The notes: generated from the sequence alone by a model not told the origin. DNA of 64,000 nucleotides from an uncultured Acidobacteriia bacterium (GCA_903828455.1 CAIKMJ010000026.1:1-64000); one strand, 5' to 3'; shown: positions 35,276 through 43,729, numbered from the stretch's first letter. A program made the numbers and translations.

Positions 35276-35764
35276 ATGAACATAACCGCCAGCGATCTGA
35301 TACTTCTGGCCCATGCCGGCTTCGGCGTCACGGGATGCCTGGCCGCGCTGTGGGTGATTGTGGAAACGCTCAATGCGAGCTCGTCGAACGCGGCCCGCAT
35401 CCGCTCCGCGGCTCTGCTGACCGCCGTCTGCATTGCCGCCGCCTGGATCTTCGGCGGCTACTGGTACGTGCACTTTTACGCGCCGGAAAAGGCGCTGATC
35501 CTCAAAGGGCCGTGGCCGTTCGCGCACGATATTTTCATGGAGACCAAGGAACACCTGTTCTTCATTACGGGCATCCTGGCGTTTCTGTTGCCGATCGCCA
35601 CGCGTGACGCACTGCATTCCAATGCCGTGGCGCGCCGCCTGGTGCTGGCGGTGGCGTCGCTGATTGTGGTGACGGGTCTGGTGGTGGAGGGCGCCGGCGC
35701 GGTGATCGGTCACGGCGTCAAAATCGCGCTGCTACGCGGCGGCGCACAGGGAGGCACGAAATGA
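35276..35764 (+). CDS. Four-helix inner-membrane protein
   Basis: The 162-residue protein has about four hydrophobic helices ('LILLAHAGFGVTGCLAALWV', 'ALLTAVCIAAAWIFGGYWYV', 'HLFFITGILAFLLPIA', 'LVLAVASLIVVTGLVVEG'). Histidines lie in or beside helices (in 'LLAHAGF', 'YWYVHFYAPE', 'WPFAHDIFMETKEHLFF'), which could bind haem or metal as in small cytochrome-like membrane proteins; that is inference. It overlaps the next gene by 4 bases (ATGA) and follows the outer-membrane protein gene by 39 bases. Family not identified. Confidence 0.7.
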   Translation: MNITASDLILLAHAGFGVTGCLAALWVIVETLNASSSNAARIRSAALLTAVCIAAAWIFGGYWYVHFYAPEKALILKGPWPFAHDIFMETKEHLFFITGILAFLLPIATRDALHSNAVARRLVLAVASLIVVTGLVVEGAGAVIGHGVKIALLRGGAQGGTK

Positions 35765-36087
35765 ATCCGGGTAACGCTTCGCAGAATAAGCTTTCGCCGG
35801 CAACGGCAGGCTATGTGATGGCCGCAACCGTCGCGGTCCTGTTCAACACGGTGCTCGCGTGGATCAAAGATTCCTCGCCGGCGCTGAACAATTTCATGAA
35901 GTCGCTCACGGGCCATCACTGGACCACGCACGGTCTCGCCGACCTGATCCTGTTCCTCGTCCTCGGCATGGTCTTTTCGAAGTCGGGGATGGCGGAAAAG
36001 ATGGATTCCGGCCGCCTGATTACGGCGCTGATTGCCGCCACCGCGGTTGCCGCGCTCGGACTGGGCCTCTGGTTCGCGTTTGTATAG
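35761..36087 (+). CDS. Three-helix inner-membrane protein
   Basis: The 108-residue protein has three predicted hydrophobic segments ('GYVMAATVAVLFNTVLAWI', 'LADLILFLVLGMVFSK', 'ALIAATAVAALGLGLWFAFV') and two histidines in 'LTGHHWTTHGL'. It starts within the stop of the preceding membrane gene (ATGA overlap), so the two are translationally coupled and probably form a complex. No family or function was recognised. Confidence 0.7.
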   Translation: MNPGNASQNKLSPATAGYVMAATVAVLFNTVLAWIKDSSPALNNFMKSLTGHHWTTHGLADLILFLVLGMVFSKSGMAEKMDSGRLITALIAATAVAALGLGLWFAFV

Positions 36088-36128
36088 GCGAGGGGCGCGC
36101 TCGGTCACCTGCCCGATATAATCGGACA

Positions 36129-36635
36129 GTGAATCTCCGCGCCATTTTCCTCGCCGCATTTGCCGCCGCGCTGCTGCTCGCCGGCTGCTCGAAAAACATC
36201 GATACGCCCGAAGCCATCAAGGCCGGCGTCATTAAGGACCTCACGAAGAAGATGGACGTGCAGAGCATGGACGTCACCGTGCAGTCCGTTGCATTTCGCG
36301 GCAAGGAGGCCGATGCGTCGGTCATCTTCGCGCCGAAGGGTCTGCCCGCCGGCCAGGGCATGATGATGAAGTACCTGATGGTGCGCGAAGGCGACGAATG
36401 GAAGATCAAGTCGCGTTCGCTCGATGGCGATGCGGCCCACATGCAGCAGCAGTCCGGCGGCGGTTCGCTGCCGGCGGGCCATCCTGGCATGGGCGGCGGC
36501 GCGCCCGGCGCAGCAACCGGCGGCACGGCATTGCCTCCCGGCCATCCCGCAATGCCCGGCGGCGCTTCGGGCGGAGCACCCACCGTCGGCCCTGGCGGCG
36601 TTCCCATGCCCGCCGCACCCGCTTCGAAGCAATGA
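36129..36635 (+). CDS. Putative lipoprotein with Gly/Pro-rich tail
   Basis: The 168-residue protein has a lipobox ('AAFAAALLLAGCSKN', Cys at about residue 20) and is therefore probably lipid-anchored. The mature domain ('KAGVIKDLTKKMDVQSMDVT', 'MKYLMVREGDEWKIKSRSL') resembles small NTF2-like or DUF4878-type folds. The last ~70 residues are a low-complexity Gly/Ala/Pro tail with repeated 'PGHP'-like units ('AGHPGMGGGAPG', 'PPGHPAMPGGASGG'). GTG 36129 is the chosen start. It overlaps the flavoprotein gene by 4 bases. Confidence 0.75.
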   Translation: MNLRAIFLAAFAAALLLAGCSKNIDTPEAIKAGVIKDLTKKMDVQSMDVTVQSVAFRGKEADASVIFAPKGLPAGQGMMMKYLMVREGDEWKIKSRSLDGDAAHMQQQSGGGSLPAGHPGMGGGAPGAATGGTALPPGHPAMPGGASGGAPTVGPGGVPMPAAPASKQ

Positions 36636-37777
36636 AGGTCGCCATCCTCGGCGGAGGCCCGTCCGGCGCATTTGCCGCCGCGCGCCTCGCCGCCGCCGGT
36701 GTTTCGACCACAGTCTTCGACGAAAAGCTCGCCTGGGAAAAGCCCTGCGGCGGCGGACTCACCTGGAAAGCGTATTCGCAGTACCCGTTTCTGGCGGAAA
36801 GCGCTGCGCCGCGCAAAGTCGTCCACGAAACCGTGCTGGCCGCGCCGCGCTCCAAACCCGTCACGTTGCGGCTCGATCAGCCGCTGCTCATCTATTCACG
36901 CTTCGATCTCAACGGCCTTCTGCTGAGCCGCGCCGAGCAGGCCGGGGCGCAGATTGAAAAAACGCGCGTGCTCGGCATCGACAGGAACCCGACCGGCTGG
37001 ACCCTGCGAACCAAAGGCGGCACGTTCGATGCCGACCGCTGCATCCTCGCCACCGGCGCGCGCAATCCGCTGCGCGGCTACGGCACCGAGTTGACGCCGG
37101 CCGACACCATGTCCGCCCTCGGCTATTACGTGCCGGCCGATCGCGAGCGAATCGATATTCAGTTTCTTCCCGGTCTCGAAGGCTACATCTGGGTCTTCCC
37201 GCGTTGCGGACACCTTTCGGTCGGCATCTGCGGCAAGGGCGAACCGGCGTCGCTCCTGCGCGTGCGGCTCGAAAAATATATGGATGAGCAGGGTATCCCG
37301 CGCCGCGATGCCACGTTTTACAGCCATCTGCTGCCCGCGCTCGACACTCCCGCCTGGCAGCGCAATCGCGTGGCGGGCGACGGCTGGCTGGCAGTCGGCG
37401 ACGCCGCCGGTCTGGTCGACCCCATCACCGGCGAAGGCCTCTACTACGCGATGCGTTCCGGCGATCTCGCCGCCGACGCGCTGCTCGGTTCCCCGGCCGA
37501 CCCCGCCGCCGAGTACCGCAAAAACCTCCGCCGCGATTTCGTGGCCGATCTGGAATTCGGCTCCCGCCTCGCGCCGCGCATTTTCCACGGCCGCTTTCTG
37601 CTCGGCGCCGTCACGGACCGCATGGTGCAGTTCACGCGCCTGAGCCCGAAATTCCGCCACATCATGCAGGATCTGTTTGCCGGCACGCAGCCGTACATCG
37701 GGCTCAAGCGGCGGCTCATGCGGAATCTCAACGGCAGTCTCGTGGAAATCGTCAGTAACCTGGGCCGCGCGGCGTGA
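36632..37777 (+). CDS. FAD-dependent oxidoreductase, geranylgeranyl-reductase type
   Basis: The 381-residue flavoprotein has the dinucleotide motif 'MKVAILGGGPSGAFAAARLA', 'KPCGGGLTWKAYSQYPFL' (the P-x-Y/C-G-G-G feature of geranylgeranyl-reductase-like enzymes), the middle 'DADRCILATGARNPLRG', and the FAD-phosphate 'GWLAVGDAAGLVDPITGEGL'. Family members reduce isoprenoid double bonds or hydroxylate substrates. Start ATG 36632 overlaps the lipoprotein stop, and the gene overlaps the BtuF-like gene by 4 bases. Substrate unknown. Confidence 0.82.
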   Translation: MKVAILGGGPSGAFAAARLAAAGVSTTVFDEKLAWEKPCGGGLTWKAYSQYPFLAESAAPRKVVHETVLAAPRSKPVTLRLDQPLLIYSRFDLNGLLLSRAEQAGAQIEKTRVLGIDRNPTGWTLRTKGGTFDADRCILATGARNPLRGYGTELTPADTMSALGYYVPADRERIDIQFLPGLEGYIWVFPRCGHLSVGICGKGEPASLLRVRLEKYMDEQGIPRRDATFYSHLLPALDTPAWQRNRVAGDGWLAVGDAAGLVDPITGEGLYYAMRSGDLAADALLGSPADPAAEYRKNLRRDFVADLEFGSRLAPRIFHGRFLLGAVTDRMVQFTRLSPKFRHIMQDLFAGTQPYIGLKRRLMRNLNGSLVEIVSNLGRAA

Positions 37778-38658
37778 GAATCGTTTCCCTGCTCGCCAGC
37801 GCGACTGAGATGGTCTGCGCGCTCGGCGCGGGCGACTGGCTCGTGGGCCGCTCGCACGAATGCGATAACCCGCCGCGGGTGCGCGCGCTGCCGGCCTGCA
37901 GTGAGCCCGCCTTCGACGTTGCGGTTTCGAGCGGCGCCATCGATGCCGAAGTGCGCCGCCGCATCCGCGCTCGCGAGCCGCTCTACATCATTCACACCGA
38001 ACGGATCCGCCAACTGCGGCCCGATCTGGTGATCACGCAGTCGCACTGCGACGTCTGCGCGGTGACGCCGGAAAATGTCCACGGCATCGAAGCCGCTCAA
38101 CTGGCGTTGGCCGCCGGTTCCGTCGAAGGCATCTTCGATGACATTGTTCGCGTGGCGCAAGCGCTCGGGTTAGCCGAACGGGGCCGCGAACTCGTGGAAG
38201 CCGAGCGTCGCCGCCTCGATGCCGTTCGCGCGCGCACCGCCGCTCTGCCCCGCCCAGGTGTCGTGCTGCTCGAATGGACCGATCCGCTCTTCGCCATGGG
38301 CAACTGGGGACCGGAGCTGGTGGAAATCGCCGGCGGCGATCTGCGGATTGGCCGCAAGGGCGAATACTCGGCCGCCATTGACGCGGAGCAACTGCGCGCC
38401 GCCGACCCGGAGTGCATCGTCGTCGCCCCGTGCGGCTTCAATCTGGCGCGTGCGCTTGCGGAGAAGGCCGTGCTGGAACAGCTTCCGTGGTGGCGCGAAT
38501 TGCGTGCCGTCCGCAACGGGCGCGTCGCCTTCGCCGACGGCAACCTCTACTTCAATCGCTCCGGCATGACCGTTTCGCGCACCGCTGAGATTCTTGCGGA
38601 TATTTTGCACGGCGGCAGCGCCGAGGCCGGCGTCTGGCAGTGGATGCCGCAATGCTGA
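37774..38658 (+). CDS. BtuF-like cobalamin-binding protein without signal peptide
   Basis: The 294-residue protein matches the periplasmic-binding-protein fold of BtuF: 'MRIVSLLASATEMVCALGAG', 'LVGRSHECDNPPRVRALPAC', 'LRPDLVITQSHCDVCAVTPE', 'PGVVLLEWTDPLFAMGNWGP' and 'GRVAFADGNLYFNRSGMTVS'. It has no signal peptide or lipobox, so it is probably cytoplasmic, unlike classical BtuF. GTG 37774 overlaps the upstream stop by 4 bases. The following DUF71 gene is one of the families proposed to act in bacterial B12 salvage, supporting a corrinoid-related role. Confidence 0.8.
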   Translation: MRIVSLLASATEMVCALGAGDWLVGRSHECDNPPRVRALPACSEPAFDVAVSSGAIDAEVRRRIRAREPLYIIHTERIRQLRPDLVITQSHCDVCAVTPENVHGIEAAQLALAAGSVEGIFDDIVRVAQALGLAERGRELVEAERRRLDAVRARTAALPRPGVVLLEWTDPLFAMGNWGPELVEIAGGDLRIGRKGEYSAAIDAEQLRAADPECIVVAPCGFNLARALAEKAVLEQLPWWRELRAVRNGRVAFADGNLYFNRSGMTVSRTAEILADILHGGSAEAGVWQWMPQC

Positions 38659-39371
38659 AGCGCGTGCTTCTTTCCTGGAGCAGCGGCAAGGACAGCGCCT
38701 GGGCCCTGCATCTGTTGCGTCAGCAGAAGGACGTCGAGGTCGTCGCGCTGCTCACGACTTTCAACTCGGCCGCCAATCGCGTCGCTATGCACGCCGTCCG
38801 CCGCGAACTGGTGGAACTGCAGGCCGAGCGCGCCGGTCTCCTCCTTTGGGCCGTCGAGCTGCCGTGGCCCTGTTCCAACGCCGATTACGAAGACCGCATG
38901 CGTGCCGTCTGCGCCCGCGCCGTCGCGGAGGGAATCGATGCCGTGGCCTTCGGCGATCTTTTCCTCGAAGACATTCGCGCCTATCGCGTCAAGCAGCTCG
39001 AAGGCACGGGTCTCGAACCGCTCTTCCCCGTCTGGGGGATTCCCACCGCCGATTTGGCTCGCCAGATGATCGCAGCCGGCGTCCGCGCCAGAATCACGTG
39101 CGTCGATTCTTCGAAGCTCAGTTGCTCGTTCTCCGGCCGCGACTTCGATGCGGCCTTCCTCGCCTCGCTGCCGCCTGGCATCGACCATTGCGGCGAAAAC
39201 GGCGAGTTCCACACGTTCGTCTACGAATCGCCCGCTTTCTCTGCGCCAATCCGCATCCGGACGGGTGAACAGGTGGAACGCGACGGCTTCGTTTTTACTG
39301 ACGTCAACTTTACGGACGTCGACCCAGCCGGCCTTACGCTGGATCCCGGAACTGAATCGGGAACTAAATAA
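38652..39371 (+). CDS. DUF71/COG2102 PP-loop ATPase (diphthine-ammonia-ligase-like)
   Basis: The 239-residue protein has the PP-loop 'LLSWSSGKDSAWALHLLRQ' at the N-terminus, 'VAFGDLFLEDIRAYRVKQLE', and the C-terminal 'FDAAFLASLPPGIDHCGENGEFHT'-type segment with Gly-Glu-Asn-Gly-Glu. Eukaryotic and archaeal members amidate diphthine; bacteria lack diphthamide, and comparative genomics has proposed that bacterial members act in B12 salvage. It begins inside the end of the BtuF-like gene (7-base overlap), which fits that idea. Start ATG 38652 gives the family N-terminus. The 3' end overlaps the convergent porin gene by 8 bases. Confidence 0.85.
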   Translation: MLKRVLLSWSSGKDSAWALHLLRQQKDVEVVALLTTFNSAANRVAMHAVRRELVELQAERAGLLLWAVELPWPCSNADYEDRMRAVCARAVAEGIDAVAFGDLFLEDIRAYRVKQLEGTGLEPLFPVWGIPTADLARQMIAAGVRARITCVDSSKLSCSFSGRDFDAAFLASLPPGIDHCGENGEFHTFVYESPAFSAPIRIRTGEQVERDGFVFTDVNFTDVDPAGLTLDPGTESGTK

Positions 39372-40785
39372 AGTTCAGCTGGAAGCGGAACAGCAAAACC
39401 CGTTCCGCGATCCGGTTGCCGCCCGGCGTGCCGCCCTCAAACGACGTCACTGCGTAGTCGGCCGACAGCCGGACAATCCGGTTCATATACCAGTTCACGC
39501 CCCCGACCCATTCGCGCGAAGAGCGCGGCGTCGCGGTCGGCACGGCGAAGCCGTAGCGCGTAATCGTATGGTCGGCGCTGAACTCACCGGTTCGCAGCGC
39601 CAGTTCCACCGCGCCCCAGCCGTGATGCAGCGGATCGAACGTGCGCCGCGGCGTCAGGTTGCCATAGTTCTTCCGCTCCCCGGTCAGAAGGTAGGTCGCC
39701 TCGCCTTGCCATGCGCGGAACGCCACGTCGCGCCGCACCGTGCCTTTTTGCAGACCTTCTTCGGTGAGCCCGTATTCCGCCAGAAGTCCGAAGGGCCCCA
39801 GATAGTAGTAAGCCTGCGGAGCCAGCCGTGTGCGGTGCCCCGCCTCGATTACGCCGGAAGCGAAAGTGAAAAACGTATTCTGCCCCATCGTTTTAAAAGC
39901 GGGCAGTGCCAGCCCGTCCACGCTGCCGCCCGACGCGCCCAGCCCCGCGCCCAGCCCCGCGAGCAGGCTCCTGCGGTTCGGCGCGAACGGGGTAATGAAG
40001 ATGCGGCCGGCGTAGTCGCGGTGGCTGCTCGGCGAGGCGTCGGCGAGGCTGTTATCCGGAACTCCGTTGAACACGCCCGCCTGCCAGCTGATGCGGTTTT
40101 CCAGCAGATCGCCAGCCAGCTGATAACCGATGTCGCGGCTCGGCACCAGCAGCGTCGGCAGACCGCGCTCGAGGAATGCCGTATCGTCGTCCGATTGCAG
40201 ACGTTCCAGCCCCACCGGCGGCTTGAATTTCCCCACCCGCAGATTGACATGCGGGAAGTAGTTGAACTGCATGTACGCTTCGTTCACCACCGTCGTTCCC
40301 AGCCCGAAGTCCGTCCGGAAGTAATAATCCACGAACTTATAGACCGTTCCCGAAACGGTGGGCCGAAGCCGCCGCACCAGCATCTGGTCGGTCAGGGCCG
40401 CCGCGCCCCTGCCGGTGAATGTACGGTTGTCCACCTGAACATCGGCGCCAATCTTCATCCGGAAATCTCCGTCTGCGGACTGGATGGAGAAGCCGCTGGT
40501 ATCGGCCGTCACCACCGCCGGCTGCGACTTCGGCGTGACCCCGGCAGGGTTCGGTTCCGGCAACGTTGCCGCGGTGGCGGAACTGCCCGCGGCCTGGCTG
40601 CGCGCCTCATTCGCGTCCGCGATTCGCATGCGCTGCTCCAGTTCGTCGAGCCGCCGCCGCAGTTCCTGCATCTCCTGCCGCATAGCGGCGCGGTCGTCGG
40701 CCGGCGTGGCCGGCGTCTGGGCCCGGACATTTGCGGGCAGCGTGGCAAGCAAAACGGCCACCGTGGGCCAAAGCATCGGTTTCAT
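39364..40785 (-). CDS. OprO/OprP-family outer-membrane porin
   Basis: The 473-residue exported protein has a signal peptide ('MKPMLWPTVAVLLATLPAN', cleavage near 'VRAQTP'), then a short coiled coil ('MRQEMQELRRRLDELEQRMR') that may trimerise or bind peptidoglycan, and a long beta-barrel domain ('RLRPTVSGTVYKFVDYYFRT', 'AYMQFNYFPHVNLRVGKFKP'), as in phosphate-selective porins. The final residue is Ile rather than the common aromatic residue. Specificity cannot be read from the sequence. ATG 40785 starts at the signal peptide; ATG 40806 is an alternative. It is convergent with the DUF71 gene. Confidence 0.85.
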   Translation of the reverse strand: MKPMLWPTVAVLLATLPANVRAQTPATPADDRAAMRQEMQELRRRLDELEQRMRIADANEARSQAAGSSATAATLPEPNPAGVTPKSQPAVVTADTSGFSIQSADGDFRMKIGADVQVDNRTFTGRGAAALTDQMLVRRLRPTVSGTVYKFVDYYFRTDFGLGTTVVNEAYMQFNYFPHVNLRVGKFKPPVGLERLQSDDDTAFLERGLPTLLVPSRDIGYQLAGDLLENRISWQAGVFNGVPDNSLADASPSSHRDYAGRIFITPFAPNRRSLLAGLGAGLGASGGSVDGLALPAFKTMGQNTFFTFASGVIEAGHRTRLAPQAYYYLGPFGLLAEYGLTEEGLQKGTVRRDVAFRAWQGEATYLLTGERKNYGNLTPRRTFDPLHHGWGAVELALRTGEFSADHTITRYGFAVPTATPRSSREWVGGVNWYMNRIVRLSADYAVTSFEGGTPGGNRIAERVLLFRFQLNFI

Positions 40786-41163
40786 CGATTTCCGGATGGA
40801 CTGCATTTCGAGTTGAGCGGTTGTTTTGTCAGGCCGGAGGGCTCGGACCAAAATGAACCATCTTCCAATTTCGCATAGCAGCACTCCCGGATATCCTTTC
40901 CCGGATGCCGTGGAATGCGCCTCCCGCAGTTATTGCCTGGGCGCTCATGAACCGCGATTCCGCACTTTGGCACCAAAAGTGGGCAAATCATGCGTTCGTC
41001 ACTCGTAGTAGCAGGCTGCCGGATAGCCAATTTTGGCCGTATTGTGTCACCCCGACACACCAGCGGGCAGAGTTGCCACAATTTAAGCCGGTTTTGTTCC
41101 CGATAGATAAATAAAATCAATCACTTGGGGCTTCCGAAAGCGGCGGTCGATTTGCTATCCTGA

Positions 41164-41320
41164 CTAACGAATCGTTAGAAGTAACTCAACCTGCCCTCTG
41201 CTGCAACTCGACGGCGATTGGGATGACGAGATCGAGGCAAAAGGCTTTCGGGAGTCTTAGCCGTAATCAATCGACTCGTTATCCTCCGCTTGGTGGTTGC
41301 AGCAGTAGGGGTTTTTTATT
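41164..41320 (+). ncRNA. Candidate rod-shaped structured RNA with T-tract
   Basis: This stretch lies in the ~500-base gap between the porin and MFS genes (40886-41392), which otherwise holds no gene. It begins with a perfect palindrome CTAACGA-A-TCGTTAG (41164-41178). A long-range stem pairs 41194-41207 with 41296-41311 (CTGCTGCAAC with GTTGCAGCAG plus flanking C/G pairs). Inside, GGATGACGAG pairs with CTCGTTATCC over 10 bp including one G-T. A small apical hairpin (AAGGCT with AGTCTT, loop TTCGGG) caps the rod. TTTTTTATTTT follows at 41312-41322. The shape fits a stand-alone small RNA with its own terminator, or a leader of the MFS gene. No known class was confirmed; 6S-like and Acido-1 RNA should be compared. 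Confidence 0.5.
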
Positions 41321-41392
41321 TTAGGCCGCCAGTTGCGCGGCGCAACACTCTGCGCGATTCCCCTTCCACACTGTACACTCGTTGTGCCCCCT

Positions 41393-42622
41393 GTGAGTTC
41401 TATCGGAACAACTGAGCCGGCCTCGCGCCAAAGCAGTGCCGCTTCACGCTGGGCCGCCGTCTCCTTCTTTGCGCTGGCCTCGGCGTGGAATTATCTGGAC
41501 CGCCTCACGCTCTCCGCCGCCGCCCCGCGCATCCGCGCCGAATTCCATCTCACCAACACCGACTACGGATGGCTGCTCTCCGCCTTCGCGCTCGCCTACG
41601 CCCTGGCGTCTCCCGTCATGGGCTGGTTTCTCGACCGCCTCGGTCTCGAACGTGGCATCTGCTGGGCCGTCGGCCTCTGGTCGCTCGCCACGGCGTTCTG
41701 CGGCTGGTCGCGCAGCCTCGGGCAACTGGTCGCCTCGCGCGTCTTTCTCGGCATCTGGGAATCGGTCGGCGTCCCGGCGGCGGGCAAGATCAACGCCATC
41801 TATCTGGAGCCGAAAGACCGCGCGATCGGCGCCGCCATGACGCAGGTGGGGTTGAGCATCGGCGGCATCGGCGCGCCGCTTCTCGTCGCGTCGATGGCCG
41901 GCTGGCGCAGCCCGTTCTTCGTCTGCGCCGCGCTCGGCCTCGGCTGGATTCCCGTGTGGCTCGCGGTGCGCCGCCGCGTGCAGCCGTACGCCGTCGTCGC
42001 GCCGCAAAGCGCCAGCCTGCGCGGAGCCATGGAACTGCTGCGCGAACCGCGCCTCCTTCGCCTCGTGGCGGCCAACATTCTCTGGATGGGAATCTACACC
42101 CTCTGGTCGAACTGGACAACGCTCTACCTCGTCCACCAGTACAACCTCACGACGGCCCAGGCCGCGGCCTACGCCTGGTTCCCGCCGCTTGCCTCCACGC
42201 TCGGCGCCTTCGCCGGCGGCTGGATTTCGCGGCGCGCCATCGTGCGCGGCTCGGCCAACGTTCCGGCGCGCGTGCTGGGGACGCTTGTCAGCGCCGCCGG
42301 CTGCCTCGTGACCCTCGCGGCCCCCGCCATGCCCACCGCGCTGCTGGCGACCGCTGTGATCGCAGCCAGCTACTTCTGGGCCACGGCCGGCAGCGTGAAT
42401 CTCTACACCATCCCAGTCGACATCTGGGGCGGGGAGCGGGCCGGTATGGCCATCTCCGCCCTCGTCTTCGCCTACGGGCTGCTGCAGACGGCTATCTCGC
42501 CGCTCATCGGCTTTCTCGTCGATCATTACGGCTACACGCCCGTCTGCTGGCTCGTGGCGCTGCCCCCGCTGGCCGGCTGGTGGCTGCTGCGGAAAATGGG
42601 AAGCGAGAAGATAGCAGCGTGA
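41393..42622 (+). CDS. MFS transporter, organic-anion/hexuronate-like
   Basis: The 409-residue integral membrane protein has 12 predicted helices. It carries the MFS loop 'SPVMGWFLDRLGLERGICWA' between helices 2 and 3, and 'LDRLTLSAAAPRIRAEFHLT' after helix 1, as in the anion:cation symporter (ExuT/phthalate permease) group. 'ASRVFLGIWESVGVPAAGKI' matches the helix 4 motif of that group. The substrate is likely an organic acid or sugar acid, by family. GTG 41393 is taken as the start; the frame is open to 41333. Its stop overlaps the start of the HicB-like gene by 4 bases. Confidence 0.88.
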   Translation: MSSIGTTEPASRQSSAASRWAAVSFFALASAWNYLDRLTLSAAAPRIRAEFHLTNTDYGWLLSAFALAYALASPVMGWFLDRLGLERGICWAVGLWSLATAFCGWSRSLGQLVASRVFLGIWESVGVPAAGKINAIYLEPKDRAIGAAMTQVGLSIGGIGAPLLVASMAGWRSPFFVCAALGLGWIPVWLAVRRRVQPYAVVAPQSASLRGAMELLREPRLLRLVAANILWMGIYTLWSNWTTLYLVHQYNLTTAQAAAYAWFPPLASTLGAFAGGWISRRAIVRGSANVPARVLGTLVSAAGCLVTLAAPAMPTALLATAVIAASYFWATAGSVNLYTIPVDIWGGERAGMAISALVFAYGLLQTAISPLIGFLVDHYGYTPVCWLVALPPLAGWWLLRKMGSEKIAA

Positions 42623-42819
42623 CCAGACGTTATCCAGTCATCATCGAGCAAACTGCGACGGGCTACTCCGCCTACTCGCCGGGCGTCGCCGGATGCGCTG
42701 CCGCCGGCGACACCGAAGCCGAAACCCGGCGCAATTTCGAGGACGCGCTCTCGGCCCACTTCGAAGCCATGCGGGAAGTCGGCGAGCCGATCCCGGAAAC
42801 GCATGATTTTCTTGATTGA
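42619..42819 (+). CDS. HicB-like small protein
   Basis: The 66-residue protein ('RRYPVIIEQTATGYSAYSPG', 'GCAAAGDTEAETRRNFEDAL') matches the partial RNase H-like fold of HicB antitoxins and solo HicB-family proteins. No HicA toxin gene is adjacent and the DNA-binding tail of full HicB is missing. GTG 42619 overlaps the MFS stop (GTGA), so it is translationally coupled to the transporter. It may be an orphan regulator rather than part of an active toxin-antitoxin pair. Confidence 0.75.
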   Translation: MTRRYPVIIEQTATGYSAYSPGVAGCAAAGDTEAETRRNFEDALSAHFEAMREVGEPIPETHDFLD

Positions 42820-42907
42820 GTAATCATGGTTCGCGCCGGCGGAAGGGGTGTCCGTTGGCGTTAGACGCAAATTTGGGCGGCCCTGCTCGGCGATATACTC
42901 GGAAACG

Positions 42908-43729
42908 ATGATTCGGATAGACTCGACCGCAAGAATATTGGCATTTGCGCTCATATCAGTCTTGCGTCTTTCGGCGGAGCAATTCGATTTGAAGATACCG
43001 GCGGGAGTGATTCATGTCGAGAGCACGATAACTGTTGATGGAAATGGACACCCTCACTGGGTGGCCACGGCGACAAACGTCAGTAATCTTCCGATTCAAT
43101 CGGCTAAGATCTGTTTCACATCCCCCTCTTACCGAAAGAATTGCCTCTTCTGGATGGAGAACCCAGATCAACGGGAGTGGGCTGCTGGCGAGACTCTCAC
43201 GGCAGAGTTGTCCAGCAAGGTTAAAATTGCCGGGCCGACGCACTTCGCAAGTCTGTCCAAAATCCTGCAAGCCGTCGCACCCGAACCATCGCGATTTGCA
43301 GGCATAACGCGAATATATGTTGAGCAAATTGACGGAAGCTATGGACCGATGGCGCGGCAGCAATTGATGGCCGGGATAGCGAACACGCAACGTTTTCAGG
43401 CAGTCGATACCCCGGAATTAGCCGACGCGGTGGTGCGAGGAATGTACAACGTTGAGGTTGACGCCACAAGGACCGAATCGAACCGGAAGGGTGGCGTCGT
43501 CGCGCTGGGTTCAGCGACTGCGGCGGAAAGCACGGGATTGGCTTCCGGGGTCGGATTCGCCACCGGTAAATCCACATCCATCACAGAACAGGTTAAATCT
43601 CAGACTGCGACGTTTCGGCTGGTCACACCGCAGGGAATTATTCTCTGGGGATGGGATGATTCTAAGCCTTGTACTACGCAGCGAACGAAGTGTGCGGTTG
43701 ACGATTTGGTAAGTTCCGCATCTCGGTAG
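42908..43729 (+). CDS. Secreted protein of unknown function, lower GC
   Basis: The 273-residue protein has a signal peptide ('ILAFALISVLRLSAEQFD'). Its first domain is immunoglobulin/FxLyD-like ('HWVATATNVSNLPIQSAKIC'). The second ('RIYVEQIDGSYGPMARQQLM', 'RFQAVDTPELADAVVRGMYN', 'TATFRLVTPQGIILWGWDDS') resembles domains seen in acidobacterial CsgG/LpoB-like secreted proteins. A Gly/Ser/Ala stretch ('ATAAESTGLASGVGFATGKS') lies between strands. Its base composition is less GC-rich than its neighbours, which may indicate transfer. ATG 42908 follows GGAAAC. Function unknown. Confidence 0.7.
   Translation: MIRIDSTARILAFALISVLRLSAEQFDLKIPAGVIHVESTITVDGNGHPHWVATATNVSNLPIQSAKICFTSPSYRKNCLFWMENPDQREWAAGETLTAELSSKVKIAGPTHFASLSKILQAVAPEPSRFAGITRIYVEQIDGSYGPMARQQLMAGIANTQRFQAVDTPELADAVVRGMYNVEVDATRTESNRKGGVVALGSATAAESTGLASGVGFATGKSTSITEQVKSQTATFRLVTPQGIILWGWDDSKPCTTQRTKCAVDDLVSSASR

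Noticed and set aside
42619-42819. Complete HicAB toxin-antitoxin system
   Set aside because: Only a HicB-like gene is present; no HicA frame lies on either side.
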